This document shows positions 54,147 to 63,797 of a stretch of 64,000 nucleotides of DNA, one piece after another. The notes under the pieces were generated by a model. The model was not told where the DNA came from and ran no database searches. It saw only the letters and a program-made list of their open reading frames with translations. The stretch is from Cupriavidus taiwanensis (GTDB lineage: Bacteria > Pseudomonadota > Gammaproteobacteria > Burkholderiales > Burkholderiaceae): positions 2,693,583-2,757,582 of the forward strand of contig NZ_LT984803.1 in assembly GCF_900250115.1 (NCBI RefSeq), written 5' to 3'. The position numbers and the translations under genes were made by a program. How positions within the stretch are numbered: position 1 is the first letter of the stretch; the number at the start of each line of letters is the position of its first letter.

Positions 54147-55166
54147 ATGGTTCCGGTCACCTTCTTCGACGGGCGCTCGTCGCGCGCGCATCCGGCCACG
54201 CTGGCGGTGGAGGCGCAGCAGGCCGTGCTGCGCGACGCCGACGGCGCCGAATTGCGGCGCGCGCCGCTGTCGCAGCTGCGCGTGTCGGAACGCGTGCGCC
54301 GCGCGCCGCGGCTGGTCACCTTTGCCGACGGCGCCTTCTGCGAGGTCGCCGACCATGCCGCCTTCGACCGCTTGCTGGCGGCCACCGGCCACCGCGACAG
54401 CCTGGTGGCGCGCGCGCAGAACAGCTGGCGCCTGGCGGGCCTGGCCGTGGCGACGCTGGTCGCGGTGCTGGTGCTGGGCTATTACGTCTTGCTGCCGTGG
54501 GGCGCGGGCATGATGGCACGCGCGGTGCCGGCCGAACTGGAGGCCCGCCTCGGCCAGCTGACGCTGGAGAGCCTGGACCACGGCATGCTTGCGCCGACGC
54601 AATTGCCGGCCGCCGAGCAGGCCCGCATCCGCGCCGGCTTCGCGGCGCTGCGGCGCCCGCGCGACATCGCGCATGACTACCAGATCCGGTTCCGCCAGGG
54701 CGGCGAGATCGGCGCCAATGCGCTGGCCTTGCCGGGCGGCACCATCATCGTCACCGACGAGCTGGTGGCCCTGGCTGGCACCGGCGCCGGCATGATGGGC
54801 GTGCTGGCGCACGAGGCCGGACACGTGGCACGCCGCCACGGCTTGCAGCAGGTGATCCAGGGCTCGGCCCTGGCGGCGTTGTCGGCCTATCTGTTCGGCG
54901 ATATCTCGTCGGTGCTGGCGGGCGTGCCGGCCGCCATGCTGACGCTGCGCTATTCGCGCGACCACGAGCGCGAGGCCGACGCCTATGCCATCGACGTCAT
55001 GCAGCGCAACGGCCTGCCGCCGGCGGCGCTGGCCGAGGTGCTGGTCGCGCTGGAGCAGCGCGAGGGCAAGCCGGATGGAGCGCAGGCCGGGCGTGGCGAG
55101 GACTTCCTGTCGACGCACCCGCACTTGCAGGCGCGCATCGACGCGCTGCGCCGCGCCGGCCGCTAG
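54147..55166 (+). CDS. M48-family metalloprotease (339 aa)
   Basis: Zinc protease of the M48 (BepA/HtpX/Oma1-like) clan. The catalytic HEAGH is at residues 222-226 in LAHEAGHVARRHG, and the third ligand region is YSRDHEREADAYAIDVM about 60 residues on. One TM helix near 95-115 (LAGLAVATLVAVLVLGYYVLLPW) would anchor it, with the protease after it probably periplasmic. The N-terminal 90 residues (FFDGRSSRAHPATLAVEAQQ) form a small beta domain commonly fused in this subgroup. Coupled to the DUF898 gene. Membrane protein quality control is a plausible role. Confidence 0.88.
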   Translation: MVPVTFFDGRSSRAHPATLAVEAQQAVLRDADGAELRRAPLSQLRVSERVRRAPRLVTFADGAFCEVADHAAFDRLLAATGHRDSLVARAQNSWRLAGLAVATLVAVLVLGYYVLLPWGAGMMARAVPAELEARLGQLTLESLDHGMLAPTQLPAAEQARIRAGFAALRRPRDIAHDYQIRFRQGGEIGANALALPGGTIIVTDELVALAGTGAGMMGVLAHEAGHVARRHGLQQVIQGSALAALSAYLFGDISSVLAGVPAAMLTLRYSRDHEREADAYAIDVMQRNGLPPAALAEVLVALEQREGKPDGAQAGRGEDFLSTHPHLQARIDALRRAGR

Positions 55167-55178
55167 CGCAGCGCGCGC

Positions 55179-55997
55179 TCAGGCGGCCGGCTGCGGCGCG
55201 CCGGCACCGGGCTGGCGGCGGTAGGCCCAGATCACCATGGCAATGCCCGCCAGGATCATCGGCAGGCTCAGCCACTGGCCCATCGACAGTTTGAGCGCCA
55301 GCAGGCCCAGGAAGTTGTCGGGCTCGCGTGCGAACTCCGCGGCGAAGCGGAACGCGCCGTAGCCGATCAGGAAGACTCCCGACACCGCGCCCATCGGCCG
55401 CGGCTTGCGCGCGAACAGCCACAGGATGATGAACAGCGCCACGCCCTCGCCGGCAAACTGGTAGAGCTGCGACGGATGGCGCGGGATGTTGTCGCCCGCC
55501 TGCGGGAAGATCATGCCCCACGGCAGGTCGGTGGCGCGCCCCCACAGCTCGCCGTTGATGAAGTTGCCGATACGCCCGGCCGCCAGTCCGCAGGGGATCA
55601 TCGGCGCGATGAAGTCGGTCACTTCCATCCAGTGGCGCCGGCGCAGCCGGCCGAACAGCCACATCGCCACCACCACGCCGAGGAAGCCGCCATGGAAGGC
55701 CATGCCGCCCTCCCACACCTTGAAGATCTCCACCGGATGCGACAGGTAGTACGACGGCTTGTAGAACAGCACATAGCCCAGCCGCCCGCCCAGGATCACG
55801 CCCATCACGCCGAAGAACAGCATGTCGTCGAGGTCGCGCGTGGTCCAGCCCTTGGCGGCGATATGCGGCTGGCGGATGCGCAGGCGCCCGAACCACAGGA
55901 ACATGACGAACCCGGCCAGGTACATCAGCCCGTACCAGCGGATCGCGAGCGGGCCCAGGTGGATGGCAACCGGGTCGAACTGGGGATGAATCAGCAT
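55179..55997 (-). CDS. lgt: Prolipoprotein diacylglyceryl transferase (272 aa)
   Basis: Inner-membrane enzyme that moves diacylglyceryl from phosphatidylglycerol to the lipobox cysteine of prolipoproteins. The Lgt signature [14 protein letters not shown] is at residues 141-154 with the essential Arg142 (R143 in E. coli), and HGGFLG (102-107) holds the key His. About seven TM helices. ATG at 55997 ([23 protein letters not shown]) is the usual start. Convergent with the M48 gene (12 bp apart) and divergent from ilvD. Confidence 0.97.
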   Translation of the reverse strand: MLIHPQFDPVAIHLGPLAIRWYGLMYLAGFVMFLWFGRLRIRQPHIAAKGWTTRDLDDMLFFGVMGVILGGRLGYVLFYKPSYYLSHPVEIFKVWEGGMAFHGGFLGVVVAMWLFGRLRRRHWMEVTDFIAPMIPCGLAAGRIGNFINGELWGRATDLPWGMIFPQAGDNIPRHPSQLYQFAGEGVALFIILWLFARKPRPMGAVSGVFLIGYGAFRFAAEFAREPDNFLGLLALKLSMGQWLSLPMILAGIAMVIWAYRRQPGAGAPQPAA

Positions 55998-56295
55998 GTT
56001 GGCGTGAATGGTGATTGTGAGGCAGCGGCGGCGCCGGCCGTGCGGCGCCAGGTATGACGCGCGGGTGCGGCGAAGGTTGCACGGCAATGCCAACACCTGG
56101 TCCGCGCACGCATCGTAGCCCGTAATGATGTCACAAATCCCCGCCGCGCCCCGCGAGGCGGACCTCGCGCCCGGCGCCCGCCAGCGCCCGAACAATCCAT
56201 TTGACACGCCAAAACGCACGCGTCATTCTTGCCCCATCACAGCGCCCGCCGCGCGCCCGCGGCGGCATATAACAAGGATCCCGGAGACCCCCACC

Positions 56296-57969
56296 ATGGC
56301 ATTCAACAAGCGCTCCCGGCACATCACGCAAGGCGTGGCGCGCTCTCCCAACCGCTCGATGTACTACGCGCTCGGCTACCAGAAGGAGGACTTCGACAAG
56401 CCGATGGTAGGCATCGCCAACGGCCATTCGACCATCACGCCGTGCAATGCCGGCCTGCAGCGACTGGCCGACGCGGCCATCGACGCGATCCGGGCCGCCG
56501 GCGCCAACCCGCAGGTGTTCGGCACGCCCACCATCTCGGACGGCATGTCGATGGGCACCGAGGGCATGAAGTACTCGCTGATCTCGCGCGAAGTCATCGC
56601 CGACTGCATCGAGACCGCGGCCCAGGGCCAGTGGATGGACGGCGTGGTGGTGATCGGCGGCTGCGACAAGAACATGCCCGGCGGCATGATCGCACTGGCG
56701 CGCACCAACGTGCCGGGCATCTACGTCTACGGCGGCACCATCAAGCCGGGCCACTGGAAGGGCAAGGACCTGACCATCGTGTCGTCGTTCGAGGCCGTCG
56801 GCGAGTTCACCGCGGGGCGCATGAGCGAGGAAGACTTCGAAGGGGTGGAACGCAACGCGTGCCCGTCCACCGGCTCGTGCGGCGGCATGTACACCGCCAA
56901 CACCATGAGTTCGTCGTTCGAGGCGCTGGGCATGTCGCTGCTGTATTCGTCGACCATGGCCAATCCGGACCAGGAAAAGGTCGACAGCGCCGCCGAATCG
57001 GCGCGCGTGCTGGTCGAGGCCGTCAAGCGCGACCTCAAGCCGCGCGACATCATCACGCGCGAGTCGATCGAGAACGCGGTCGCGCTGATCATGGCCACCG
57101 GCGGCTCCACCAACGCGGTGCTGCACTACCTGGCGATCGCGCATGCCGCCGAGGTGGAATGGACCATCGACGACTTCGAGCGCATCCGCCGCAAGGTGCC
57201 GGTGATCTGCAACCTCAAGCCCTCGGGCCAGTACGTGGCGACCGACCTGCACCGCGCCGGCGGCATCCCGCAGGTGATGAAGATCCTGCTCAAGGCCGGC
57301 CTGCTGCACGGCGACTGCATCACCATCACCGGCCGCACCCTGGCCGAGGAACTCGAGCAGGTGCCCGACGCCCCGCGCGCCGACCAGGACGTGATCCTGC
57401 CGATCGAGCGGGCGCTCTACGCCGAGGGCCACCTGGCCATCCTGAAGGGCAACCTGGCCAAAGAAGGCGCGGTCGCCAAGATCACCGGCCTGAAGAACCC
57501 GGTCATCACCGGCCCGGCGCGCGTGTTCGAGGACGAGCAGAGCGCGATGGACGCGATCCTGGCCGACCGCATCAACGCCGGCGACATCCTGGTGTTGCGC
57601 TACCTGGGTCCCAAGGGCGGCCCCGGCATGCCGGAAATGCTGGCTCCTACCTCGGCCATCATCGGCAAGGGCCTGGGCGAGTCGGTCGGCTTTATCACCG
57701 ACGGCCGCTTCTCGGGCGGCACCTGGGGCATGGTGGTCGGCCACGTCGCGCCGGAGGCGTACGTCGGCGGCACCATCGCGCTGGTGCAGGAAGGCGACTC
57801 GATCACCATCGACGCGCACCAATTGCTGCTGCAGCTGAACGTGGCGGAAGAAGAACTGGCCAGGCGGCGCGCCGGCTGGCAGGCGCCGGCGCCGCGCTAT
57901 ACGCGCGGGGTGCTGGCGAAGTTTGCGCGACTGGCGTCGACGGCGAGCAAGGGCGCGGTGACGGACTGA
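56296..57969 (+). CDS. ilvD: Dihydroxy-acid dehydratase (557 aa)
   Basis: Fe-S dehydratase of valine, isoleucine and pantothenate/CoA precursor synthesis. The three cluster cysteines are Cys50 in NGHSTITPC, Cys123 in [10 protein letters not shown] and Cys195 in [16 protein letters not shown], the pattern of [2Fe-2S] IlvD. C-terminal [19 protein letters not shown] is the other family signature. 557 aa matches the shorter subgroup rather than the 610-aa E. coli form. CCGGAGACC precedes the ATG at 56296. Divergent from lgt across 298 bp in which I see no clear operator. A terminator follows. Confidence 0.97.
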   Translation: MAFNKRSRHITQGVARSPNRSMYYALGYQKEDFDKPMVGIANGHSTITPCNAGLQRLADAAIDAIRAAGANPQVFGTPTISDGMSMGTEGMKYSLISREVIADCIETAAQGQWMDGVVVIGGCDKNMPGGMIALARTNVPGIYVYGGTIKPGHWKGKDLTIVSSFEAVGEFTAGRMSEEDFEGVERNACPSTGSCGGMYTANTMSSSFEALGMSLLYSSTMANPDQEKVDSAAESARVLVEAVKRDLKPRDIITRESIENAVALIMATGGSTNAVLHYLAIAHAAEVEWTIDDFERIRRKVPVICNLKPSGQYVATDLHRAGGIPQVMKILLKAGLLHGDCITITGRTLAEELEQVPDAPRADQDVILPIERALYAEGHLAILKGNLAKEGAVAKITGLKNPVITGPARVFEDEQSAMDAILADRINAGDILVLRYLGPKGGPGMPEMLAPTSAIIGKGLGESVGFITDGRFSGGTWGMVVGHVAPEAYVGGTIALVQEGDSITIDAHQLLLQLNVAEEELARRRAGWQAPAPRYTRGVLAKFARLASTASKGAVTD

Positions 57970-57990
57970 TCAGCGAGCGGTGGATGGCGA

Positions 57991-58025
57991 AAAGCCTGCG
58001 CGAGTCGCAGGCTTTCTTTTTCTTA
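57991..58025 (+). terminator. Terminator after ilvD
   Basis: AAAGCCTGCG (57991-58000), CGAGT loop, CGCAGGCTTT (58006-58015), then TCTTTTTCTT. Strong rho-independent form. Confidence 0.9.
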
Positions 58026-58057
58026 CTCGTGGCGTACAGCCGGGCCGCCTGTTTGCT

Positions 58058-58176
58058 CCCCTCTCCCGCTTGCGGGAGAGGGGCCGGGGGAGAGGGCCGG
58101 CCTTCGGCAAGCACAATATCGCTTCACTTCGTGGCAACGCTGCCCTCTCCCCGCCCCTCTCCCAGAGGGAGAGGGG
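58058..58176. repeat. Composite REP-like element, intact copy
   Basis: First hairpin CCCCTCTCCCGC (58058-58069) / GCGGGAGAGGGG (58072-58083), then CCGGGGGAGAGGGCCGGC, a variable middle of about 45 bp with CTTCGTGG, and a second hairpin CCCCTCTCCC (58154-58163) / GGGAGAGGGG (58167-58176). The two ends can also pair with each other through GGGGAGAGGGC and GCCCTCTCCCC. A second copy starts at 63686. Confidence 0.85.
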
Positions 58177-58202
58177 AGAGAACCGGCGCGATGGCTCGTT
58201 GG

Positions 58203-58682
58203 TCAATCCCCGTCCGGCGCCTTCTCCATCTCCTCCAGCGTCGCGTCCAGCCACTCCACCAGCCGCGCTTCCAGCGACTGCGTCAGCTCGCTGGCCAGCT
58301 GCGCCGCCAGCTGCGGGAGCCGTGACTGCAGCGTGGCTTCGGTGTGTGCCGCCACCACCTGCGGCCATTCGGTGCGAAAGCGCATCATCACGCGGCTCAG
58401 CAGCTCGGTGCGAACTTCGCGCAGGTCGTCGTCGCCGCTGGCCGTGGCGGAATCGGTCCCGGCCAGCGGCTGGTCCAGCGCCTGGTCCAGTGCGGCGTCG
58501 CCGGTATCGCCAACCTGCATCACCAGCCCGGCATCGTCCATGCCGAAGGTGTCGATCACGCCGTCGTCCGCCTGGGACGCTTCGGTGCCGGCATCCGGCA
58601 GTTCCACGACTTCGGTCAGCAGCGGGATGCTGTCGTGCGGTTCCGGCCGCGGGATCACCCGCGAGGTGGTGCGTTCGCTCAT
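58203..58682 (-). CDS. DUF2486-type hypothetical protein after holC (159 aa)
   Basis: Unknown function. N-terminal segment SRVIPRPEPHDSIPLLTEVV is the conserved motif of DUF2486-like Burkholderiales proteins. The middle (40-85) is acidic and Asp/Ala-rich and probably disordered; the C-terminal half is helical (REVRTELLSRVMMRFRTEW; LASELTQSLEARLVEWLDATLEEME). No signal peptide. The ATG at 58682 overlaps the holC stop as ATGA, so the two are co-translated; a link to the DNA polymerase clamp loader is possible but unproven. Confidence 0.8.
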   Translation of the reverse strand: MSERTTSRVIPRPEPHDSIPLLTEVVELPDAGTEASQADDGVIDTFGMDDAGLVMQVGDTGDAALDQALDQPLAGTDSATASGDDDLREVRTELLSRVMMRFRTEWPQVVAAHTEATLQSRLPQLAAQLASELTQSLEARLVEWLDATLEEMEKAPDGD

Positions 58683-59113
58683 GCGGCGTCTCCCTTGGGC
58701 TGGCCGATGTCGTGGTGCGTCAGCGGATAGCCGCGTTCGCGGTAGAAGCGGTAGCGCTGGCGGCCAGCCTCGCGCGCGGCGTCGCCGGCGCCGACCACCT
58801 CGATCAGCCGCTCGAAGCTGGCAAACTGCGCCGGGGCCTGGTCAGCCAGGTTGATCAGCAGCTGGTGGTGCGGCACGCCCTCGGTGGTGGCGGCCAGCAG
58901 GACCGGGGTCACCGCCGCGTTCGGGCTTTCCAGCCCGCAATGCGGCAGGAAGTCCAGCGCGGAGAAGGTCCACAGGCGCGCGTCCAGGTCCGCCAGTTGC
59001 GCCGGCGCGCCGTGGATCACCACCTTCTGCCCGGCGCCGTAGGCCTTGCGGACCAGGCGGCAGACATAGCCGAGCACATCCGGCACGTTGCTGTGGAAGT
59101 CGATGCGCGTCAT
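58679..59113 (-). CDS. holC: DNA polymerase III subunit chi (144 aa)
   Basis: Clamp-loader accessory subunit that bridges psi/gamma complex to SSB. MTRIDFHSNVPDVLGYVCRLVRKAY, a nucleotide-binding-fold segment VVIHGAPAQLADLDARLWTFSALDFLPHC and FASFERLIEVVGAGDAAREAGRQRYRFYRERGYPLTHHDI at the C-terminus are typical of HolC. ATG at 59113, 34 bp after pepA on the same strand; pepA-holC linkage is widespread in proteobacteria. Confidence 0.95.
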   Translation of the reverse strand: MTRIDFHSNVPDVLGYVCRLVRKAYGAGQKVVIHGAPAQLADLDARLWTFSALDFLPHCGLESPNAAVTPVLLAATTEGVPHHQLLINLADQAPAQFASFERLIEVVGAGDAAREAGRQRYRFYRERGYPLTHHDIGQPKGDAA

Positions 59114-59147
59114 GGAAGGTTGCCGCTCCTGCTCGGTTGCGTCGCGG

Positions 59148-60698
59148 TCAGGCCGCGCGGTCCATCAGGAACTGCGTCAGCAGCGGCACCGGACGGCCGG
59201 TGGCGCCCTTGGCCGCGCCGCTCTTCCACGCGGTGCCGGCAATGTCCAGGTGGGCCCAGTCGTATTTCTCGGTAAAGCGCGCCAGGAAGCAGGCCGCGGT
59301 GACGCTGCCGGCCGGGCGGCCGCCGATATTGCCCATGTCGGCGAAGTTGGACTTGAGCTGGTCCTGGTATTCGTCGTCCAGGGGCATGCGCCAGGCGGCG
59401 TCCATGGCGCGGCGGCCTGCCTGCAGCAGCGCGTCGGCAAGCGCGTCGGAGCGCGCATACAGGCCGCTGTTGACATGGCCGAGCGCGATGATGCAGGCGC
59501 CGGTCAGGGTGGCGACGTCGATCACCGCGGCCGGCTTGAAGCGCTCGACATAGGTCAGCGCATCGCACAGGATCAGGCGGCCCTCGGCGTCGGTGTTGAG
59601 GATCTCGATGGTCTGGCCCGACATGCTGGTGACCACGTCGCCCGGCTTGGTGGCGATGCCGCTGGGCATGTTCTCGCAGGTGGGGACTACCGCCACCACA
59701 TTGAGCTTCAGGCCCATCTCGGCCACGGCCTGGATCGTGCCCAGCACCGAGGCGGCGCCGCACATGTCGTACTTCATCTCGTCCATGCCCTCGCCCGGCT
59801 TGAGCGAGATACCGCCGGTATCGAAGGTGATGCCCTTGCCCACCAGCACCACCGGCGCCTGCTTGGCGCCGGCGCCGTCGTAGCGCAGCACGATGAACTG
59901 GGGCGGCTCCTCGCTGCCCTTGGTCACGGCCAGGAACGCGCCCATGTTCAGCGCCTCGATCTGCTTGCGCCCGAGGATCTCGGCCTTGAGCTTGTGGCGC
60001 TTGGCGATGCTGCGCGCGGCATTGGCCAGGTAGGTCGGGGTGCAGATATTGGATGGCAGGTTGCCGAGGTCGCGCGTCAGCTCCATGCCGTTGGCGATGG
60101 CGGTGCCGCGCACCGCGGCCTGGGTCGCGGCGCGGGCGTCGCCGCTGTCGACCGCGATCACGACCTTGCGCAGCGATGACTTGTCATTGCCGTTGGGCTT
60201 GCCGCTGGCGGCATTCTGGGCGTTGGCGCGCTTGAGTCCGGGATGGCGCTCGAGCAGGCGGTAGCCGGCCTCGCGCACCAGCGTGATGGTGGTGATCACG
60301 GCCCACGACACGTCGCGCTGCTGCGGCGCCTGTTGCGCCAGGCACCACAGCGCCGAGGTCGCACGCGTGGACGACAAGGCACGCACCGCGGAGCGCACCG
60401 CATCGGCAAAGGCCTTGTCGGTGAAGTCGCCTTCCTTGCCCAGGCCCACCAGCAGCACGCGCGCGGCGCCCACGCCGGCCACTTCATGCAGCATCAGGTG
60501 GGTGCCGCGCTTGCCCTCGAAGTCGCCCTGCTTGACCAGCCGTCCCACCAAGCCCTTGGTGGCCACATCGAGGGCCTTGGCTACGCCGCCGAGGTTCTGG
60601 CCTTCGAACAGCCCGACCACCAGGCAGTCGGTCTTGGTCGCCAGGAAACCATTTTGGCCGGCTTTGCTCCAATCCAGGGCTTTTGTGCTAAATTCCAT
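59148..60698 (-). CDS. pepA: Leucyl aminopeptidase PepA (516 aa)
   Basis: Cytosolic M17 di-zinc aminopeptidase; in E. coli PepA also binds DNA as an accessory factor for Xer recombination and carAB control. The signature [14 protein letters not shown] near 355-368 and the metal/catalytic stretch [26 protein letters not shown] near 275-300 are both complete. GGAAGGA precedes the ATG at 60698 ([10 protein letters not shown]), which is preferred over an upstream ATG at 60740. First gene of the pepA-holC-DUF2486 operon and divergent from lptF. Confidence 0.97.
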   Translation of the reverse strand: MEFSTKALDWSKAGQNGFLATKTDCLVVGLFEGQNLGGVAKALDVATKGLVGRLVKQGDFEGKRGTHLMLHEVAGVGAARVLLVGLGKEGDFTDKAFADAVRSAVRALSSTRATSALWCLAQQAPQQRDVSWAVITTITLVREAGYRLLERHPGLKRANAQNAASGKPNGNDKSSLRKVVIAVDSGDARAATQAAVRGTAIANGMELTRDLGNLPSNICTPTYLANAARSIAKRHKLKAEILGRKQIEALNMGAFLAVTKGSEEPPQFIVLRYDGAGAKQAPVVLVGKGITFDTGGISLKPGEGMDEMKYDMCGAASVLGTIQAVAEMGLKLNVVAVVPTCENMPSGIATKPGDVVTSMSGQTIEILNTDAEGRLILCDALTYVERFKPAAVIDVATLTGACIIALGHVNSGLYARSDALADALLQAGRRAMDAAWRMPLDDEYQDQLKSNFADMGNIGGRPAGSVTAACFLARFTEKYDWAHLDIAGTAWKSGAAKGATGRPVPLLTQFLMDRAA

Positions 60699-60885
60699 CG
60701 CGCTTCCTTCCAGGGGCTCGTTAGACACGAAAGCCTCCATTATCCGCGATTTTTACCCCGCGACCTGCCGCCGCTGATACGCCCCGGCCACGTTGACAGC
60801 ACGCTATGCCGTCAGCCAGCCGTTCTGCCAGGCACCTCGCACGGCACATCGCCCGCTCCGGCCGGCAGCCCGGAACCGAACCCGC

Positions 60886-62016
60886 ATGATCCTTCAACAA
60901 GCCCTGCGACGCGAGCTTGCCTACACCGCCGGGGCGGTGTTCCTGGTGATGCTGACCTTCATGCTCACCTCGCTCGTGATTCGCATCCTGGGGATGGCCG
61001 CCAACGGCAAGGCCAGCCCCAACGACGTGCTGATGCTGATCGGCCTGGCCACCATCGGCTACTTGTCGATCCTGCTGTCGGCGACGCTGTTCATCTCTAC
61101 CCTGATCGTGCTGACGCGCTGGTACAAAGACTCGGAGATGGTGGTGTGGTTCTCGGCCGGCATCTCGCTGCGCGACCTGGTCAAGCCGGTGCTGCAGTTC
61201 GCCGCGCCCTTCATCGTGCTGGCGCTGCTGCTGGGCCTGTTCGCGTGGCCGTGGGCCAACCAGCAGAGCGCGCTGTTCCGCGACCGCTTCGAGCAGCGCG
61301 GAGTGATGTCGATGATCGCCGCCGGCCGCTTCATCGAGCCCGCCAAGGCCAACTACGTGCTGTTCATCGAGGGCATCGATGCCGACATGAAGCATGCGCG
61401 CAATGTCTTCGTGGCCAATGCCGAAGCCGACAAGATCGGCGTGGCGCTGGCGCACCAGGGCCAGTTCGAGACCATGCCCAACGGCGACCGCCTGGTGGTG
61501 ATGGAGAATGGCCGGCGCTATTCCGGCACGCCCGGGCAGATCGACTACCGCATCGTCGAGTTCGAGCGCTATGCGGTCAAGGTGGACAGCAAGCCGCCCG
61601 AGTCCGAGGCCAAGCTGCCGCCCAAGAGCCGCGACACCATCGAGCTGATCCGCAACCCCACGCGCGAGAACCTGGGCGAACTGATCTGGCGCATCTCGCT
61701 GCCGATCCTGGCCTTCAACTTCGTCATGATCGCGATCCCGCTGGCCTACGTGAACCCGCGCCTGGGCCGCTATACGCCGCTGGTGTTCGCGGTGCTGATC
61801 TACCTGACCTACAGCAACCTGATCAACCTGTCGCAGTCCTGGGTGCGCAACGGCTCGATCCCGTTCTGGCTGGCCTGGTGGCCGATCCACCTGGCCGTGT
61901 TCGGGGGCGCGCTGCTGCTGTTCCGCTATCGCCAGAACCGCAGCCTGGGTGGCTGGCGCGCCGTGTTCGGGCTGCGCAAGCGCGATGCCGCGGCCGCCGC
62001 CGGAGGCCGGGCATGA
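60886..62016 (+). CDS. lptF: LPS export ABC transporter permease LptF (376 aa)
   Basis: One of the two permeases of the LptB2FG complex that extracts lipopolysaccharide from the inner membrane. Three N-terminal TM helices (LAYTAGAVFLVMLTFMLTSLVIRILG first), a periplasmic beta-jellyroll (about 125-265) and three C-terminal TM helices with LAYVNPRLGRYTPLVFAVLIYLTYSNL. ATG at 60886 (MILQQALRREL). TTGACA at 60794-60799 could be a -35, but no -10 is obvious. The stop overlaps lptG as ATGA. Confidence 0.95.
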   Translation: MILQQALRRELAYTAGAVFLVMLTFMLTSLVIRILGMAANGKASPNDVLMLIGLATIGYLSILLSATLFISTLIVLTRWYKDSEMVVWFSAGISLRDLVKPVLQFAAPFIVLALLLGLFAWPWANQQSALFRDRFEQRGVMSMIAAGRFIEPAKANYVLFIEGIDADMKHARNVFVANAEADKIGVALAHQGQFETMPNGDRLVVMENGRRYSGTPGQIDYRIVEFERYAVKVDSKPPESEAKLPPKSRDTIELIRNPTRENLGELIWRISLPILAFNFVMIAIPLAYVNPRLGRYTPLVFAVLIYLTYSNLINLSQSWVRNGSIPFWLAWWPIHLAVFGGALLLFRYRQNRSLGGWRAVFGLRKRDAAAAAGGRA

Positions 62017-63191
62017 GGATCCTGCGCGTCTACGAACGCTATTTCGGCCGGCTGGTCTATGGCGTGTTCGCCTTCATCCTGTTCGCGGTGCTGTCGCTGT
62101 TCGTGTTCTTCGACATGCTCAACGAGCTGGAGAACGTCAACGCCCAGTACACCTCGCTGATCGCGCTGTTCCACGTCCTGCTGCAGGCGCCCACGCGGGT
62201 GTACGAGGTGCTGCCGATCGCGGTGCTGATCAGCGCGATCTATGTGTTCTCGCAGCTGGCCAGCCAGTCCGAGTACACCATCTTCCGCGTGGCCGGACTG
62301 AACACGCGCCAGGCGCTGTTCTCGCTGTTCAAGCTGGCGGTGCCGCTGGCGCTGGTGACCTTTCTCTTCGGCGAGTTCATCGGACCGCGCGCCGAGCAGT
62401 ATGCGCAGAAGGTCAAGCTGGAGGCGATCGGCGCCACGGTGTCGTCGGGCTTCCGCTCCGGGGTCTGGGTCAAGGACCGCGACAAGGATGCCGCCGGCGA
62501 TGGCGAGATCACCCGCTTCGTCAACGTGGCGGGGCTGCGGCCGGACCAGACCATCACCGGCATCACCATGTACGAGTTCGACCCCCAGTACCGGCTGCGC
62601 GTGATCCGCGTGGCGCAGGAGGGACGCTACCAGGGCGGCCAGTCATGGGAGCTGCAGAATGTCAGCGAGACCCGCTTCGTCGAACTGACGCCGCAGGCCC
62701 AGGGCGCGCAGCCCGCGCCCGGCGCGCCGGCGCGCGACGCGCTGGCGCCGGACTTCCGCGCCGAGCAGGTCAAGTTCCCGCGCGTGGCCATGCATTCGGA
62801 GCTGACCCCGCAGATCCTGTCGGTGCTGCTGGTCACGCCGGAGCGGATGTCGACGCTGGACCTGTTCCGCTATATCCGCCACCTGCGCGACAACAAGCAG
62901 GACACCCAGCGCTACGAGATCGCGTTCTGGAAGAAGGTGATCTACCCGCTGACGCTGTTCGTGATGGTGGCGCTGGCGCTGCCGTTCGCCTACCTGCACG
63001 CGCGCGCCGGCGCGGTCGGCGTCAAGGTGTTCGGCGGCATCATGCTGGGGCTGTCGTTCCACCTGTCGAACACGCTGTTCTCGCACGTCGGCCTGCTGCA
63101 TACCTGGCCGCCGATCATCTCGGCGCTGGTGCCGGGCACGCTTTACCTGATGGTGGCGCTGCTGGCGCTGCGCTGGGTGGACCGGCATTGA
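62013..63191 (+). CDS. lptG: LPS export ABC transporter permease LptG (392 aa)
   Basis: Partner permease of LptF. MRILRVYERYFGRLVYGVFAFILFAVLSLFVFFDML begins with the amphipathic helix and TM1; QSEYTIFRVAGLNTRQALFSLFKLAVPLALV contains the cytoplasmic coupling helix; the periplasmic jellyroll covers about 130-290; VKVFGGIMLGLSFHLSNTLFSHVGLLHTWPP is a C-terminal TM signature. Translation is coupled to lptF by ATGA. The chelatase gene that follows starts at or inside its stop codon. Confidence 0.95.
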   Translation: MRILRVYERYFGRLVYGVFAFILFAVLSLFVFFDMLNELENVNAQYTSLIALFHVLLQAPTRVYEVLPIAVLISAIYVFSQLASQSEYTIFRVAGLNTRQALFSLFKLAVPLALVTFLFGEFIGPRAEQYAQKVKLEAIGATVSSGFRSGVWVKDRDKDAAGDGEITRFVNVAGLRPDQTITGITMYEFDPQYRLRVIRVAQEGRYQGGQSWELQNVSETRFVELTPQAQGAQPAPGAPARDALAPDFRAEQVKFPRVAMHSELTPQILSVLLVTPERMSTLDLFRYIRHLRDNKQDTQRYEIAFWKKVIYPLTLFVMVALALPFAYLHARAGAVGVKVFGGIMLGLSFHLSNTLFSHVGLLHTWPPIISALVPGTLYLMVALLALRWVDRH

Positions 63192-63199
63192 GTACCGCC

Positions 63200-63595
63200 A
63201 TGGCAGCCCGCGACCGCGCCCTGGTCCTGTTCGCGCACGGCGCGCGCGATGCGCGCTGGCGCGAGCCGTTCGAGCGGCTGCAGCAGAAGCTGGTGGCCGC
63301 CCTGCCCGGCTGCGCGGTGCGGCTGGCGTTTCTGGAGCTGATGTCCCCGTTGCTGGCGGATGCGCTGGCCCAAGTGGCGGCAGAGGGCGTGACCGAGGTC
63401 ACCGTGGTGCCGGTGTTCTTCGGCCAGGGCGGGCATATCCGGCGCGATTTGCCGGCGCTGATCGAGCAGTGCCGGCAGGCTTATCCCGGCCTGCGGATCC
63501 ATTGCGCGGCCGCGGTGGGCGAGTCGGATGCGGTGCTGGACGCGATTGCGGCTTACTGTATCGCGTCACTGCCCGGGGCTGCTGCGCAGTCCTGA
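63200..63595 (+). CDS. cbiX: CbiX/SirB-family sirohydrochlorin chelatase (131 aa)
   Basis: Short single-domain chelatase that inserts cobalt or ferrous iron into sirohydrochlorin. LVLFAHGARDARWREPFERL carries the catalytic His of the HGS/HGA motif, FLELMSPLLADALAQVAAEGVTEVTVVPVFFGQGGHIRRDLPALIEQ holds the second His. The length matches the small CbiX(S) form, which acts as a homodimer. A TTG at 63188 overlapping the lptG stop (TTGA) would add four residues and coupling; ATG at 63200 is the conservative choice. It could feed the cobalamin pathway or sirohaem; the cob genes are 21 kb away. Confidence 0.88.
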   Translation: MAARDRALVLFAHGARDARWREPFERLQQKLVAALPGCAVRLAFLELMSPLLADALAQVAAEGVTEVTVVPVFFGQGGHIRRDLPALIEQCRQAYPGLRIHCAAAVGESDAVLDAIAAYCIASLPGAAAQS

Positions 63596-63613
63596 AGTTT
63601 TCAGGACTCTGAC

Positions 63614-63657
63614 AAAAAAACCCCGTGCTGGAAATCCCGGCACGGGGTGATGTTTTT
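63614..63657. terminator. Terminator after the chelatase gene
   Basis: CCCCGTGC (63621-63628) pairs with GCACGGGG (63640-63647), with AAAAAAA on the left and TGATGTTTTT on the right. The A and T tracts make it bidirectional. Confidence 0.88.
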
Positions 63658-63685
63658 GACGGCACGTTGATGGCGCTGGTTTGCT

Positions 63686-63792
63686 CCCCTCTCCCGCGTG
63701 CGGGAGAGGGGCCGGGGAGAGGGCCGGCGCTGGCAAGCAGCGTAACCCCCGACTTCGTGGGGACTCCCGCCCTCTCCCCCGCCCCTCTCCCA
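63686..63792. repeat. Composite REP-like element, copy interrupted by an IS
   Basis: First hairpin CCCCTCTCCCGC (63686-63697) / GCGGGAGAGGGG (63700-63711), CCGGGGAGAGGGCCGGC, variable middle with CTTCGTGGGG, then CCCCTCTCCCA ending at 63792. The matching right arm GGGAGAGGGG seen at 58167 is missing; instead the sequence continues as AT-rich IS-end DNA. The break lies in the loop of the second hairpin. Confidence 0.8.
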
Positions 63793-63797
63793 TAAAT

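Noticed and set aside
60794..60799. TTGACA as an lptF promoter
   Set aside because: A perfect -35 hexamer, but no -10 box at a workable distance; kept only as a remark in the lptF entry.
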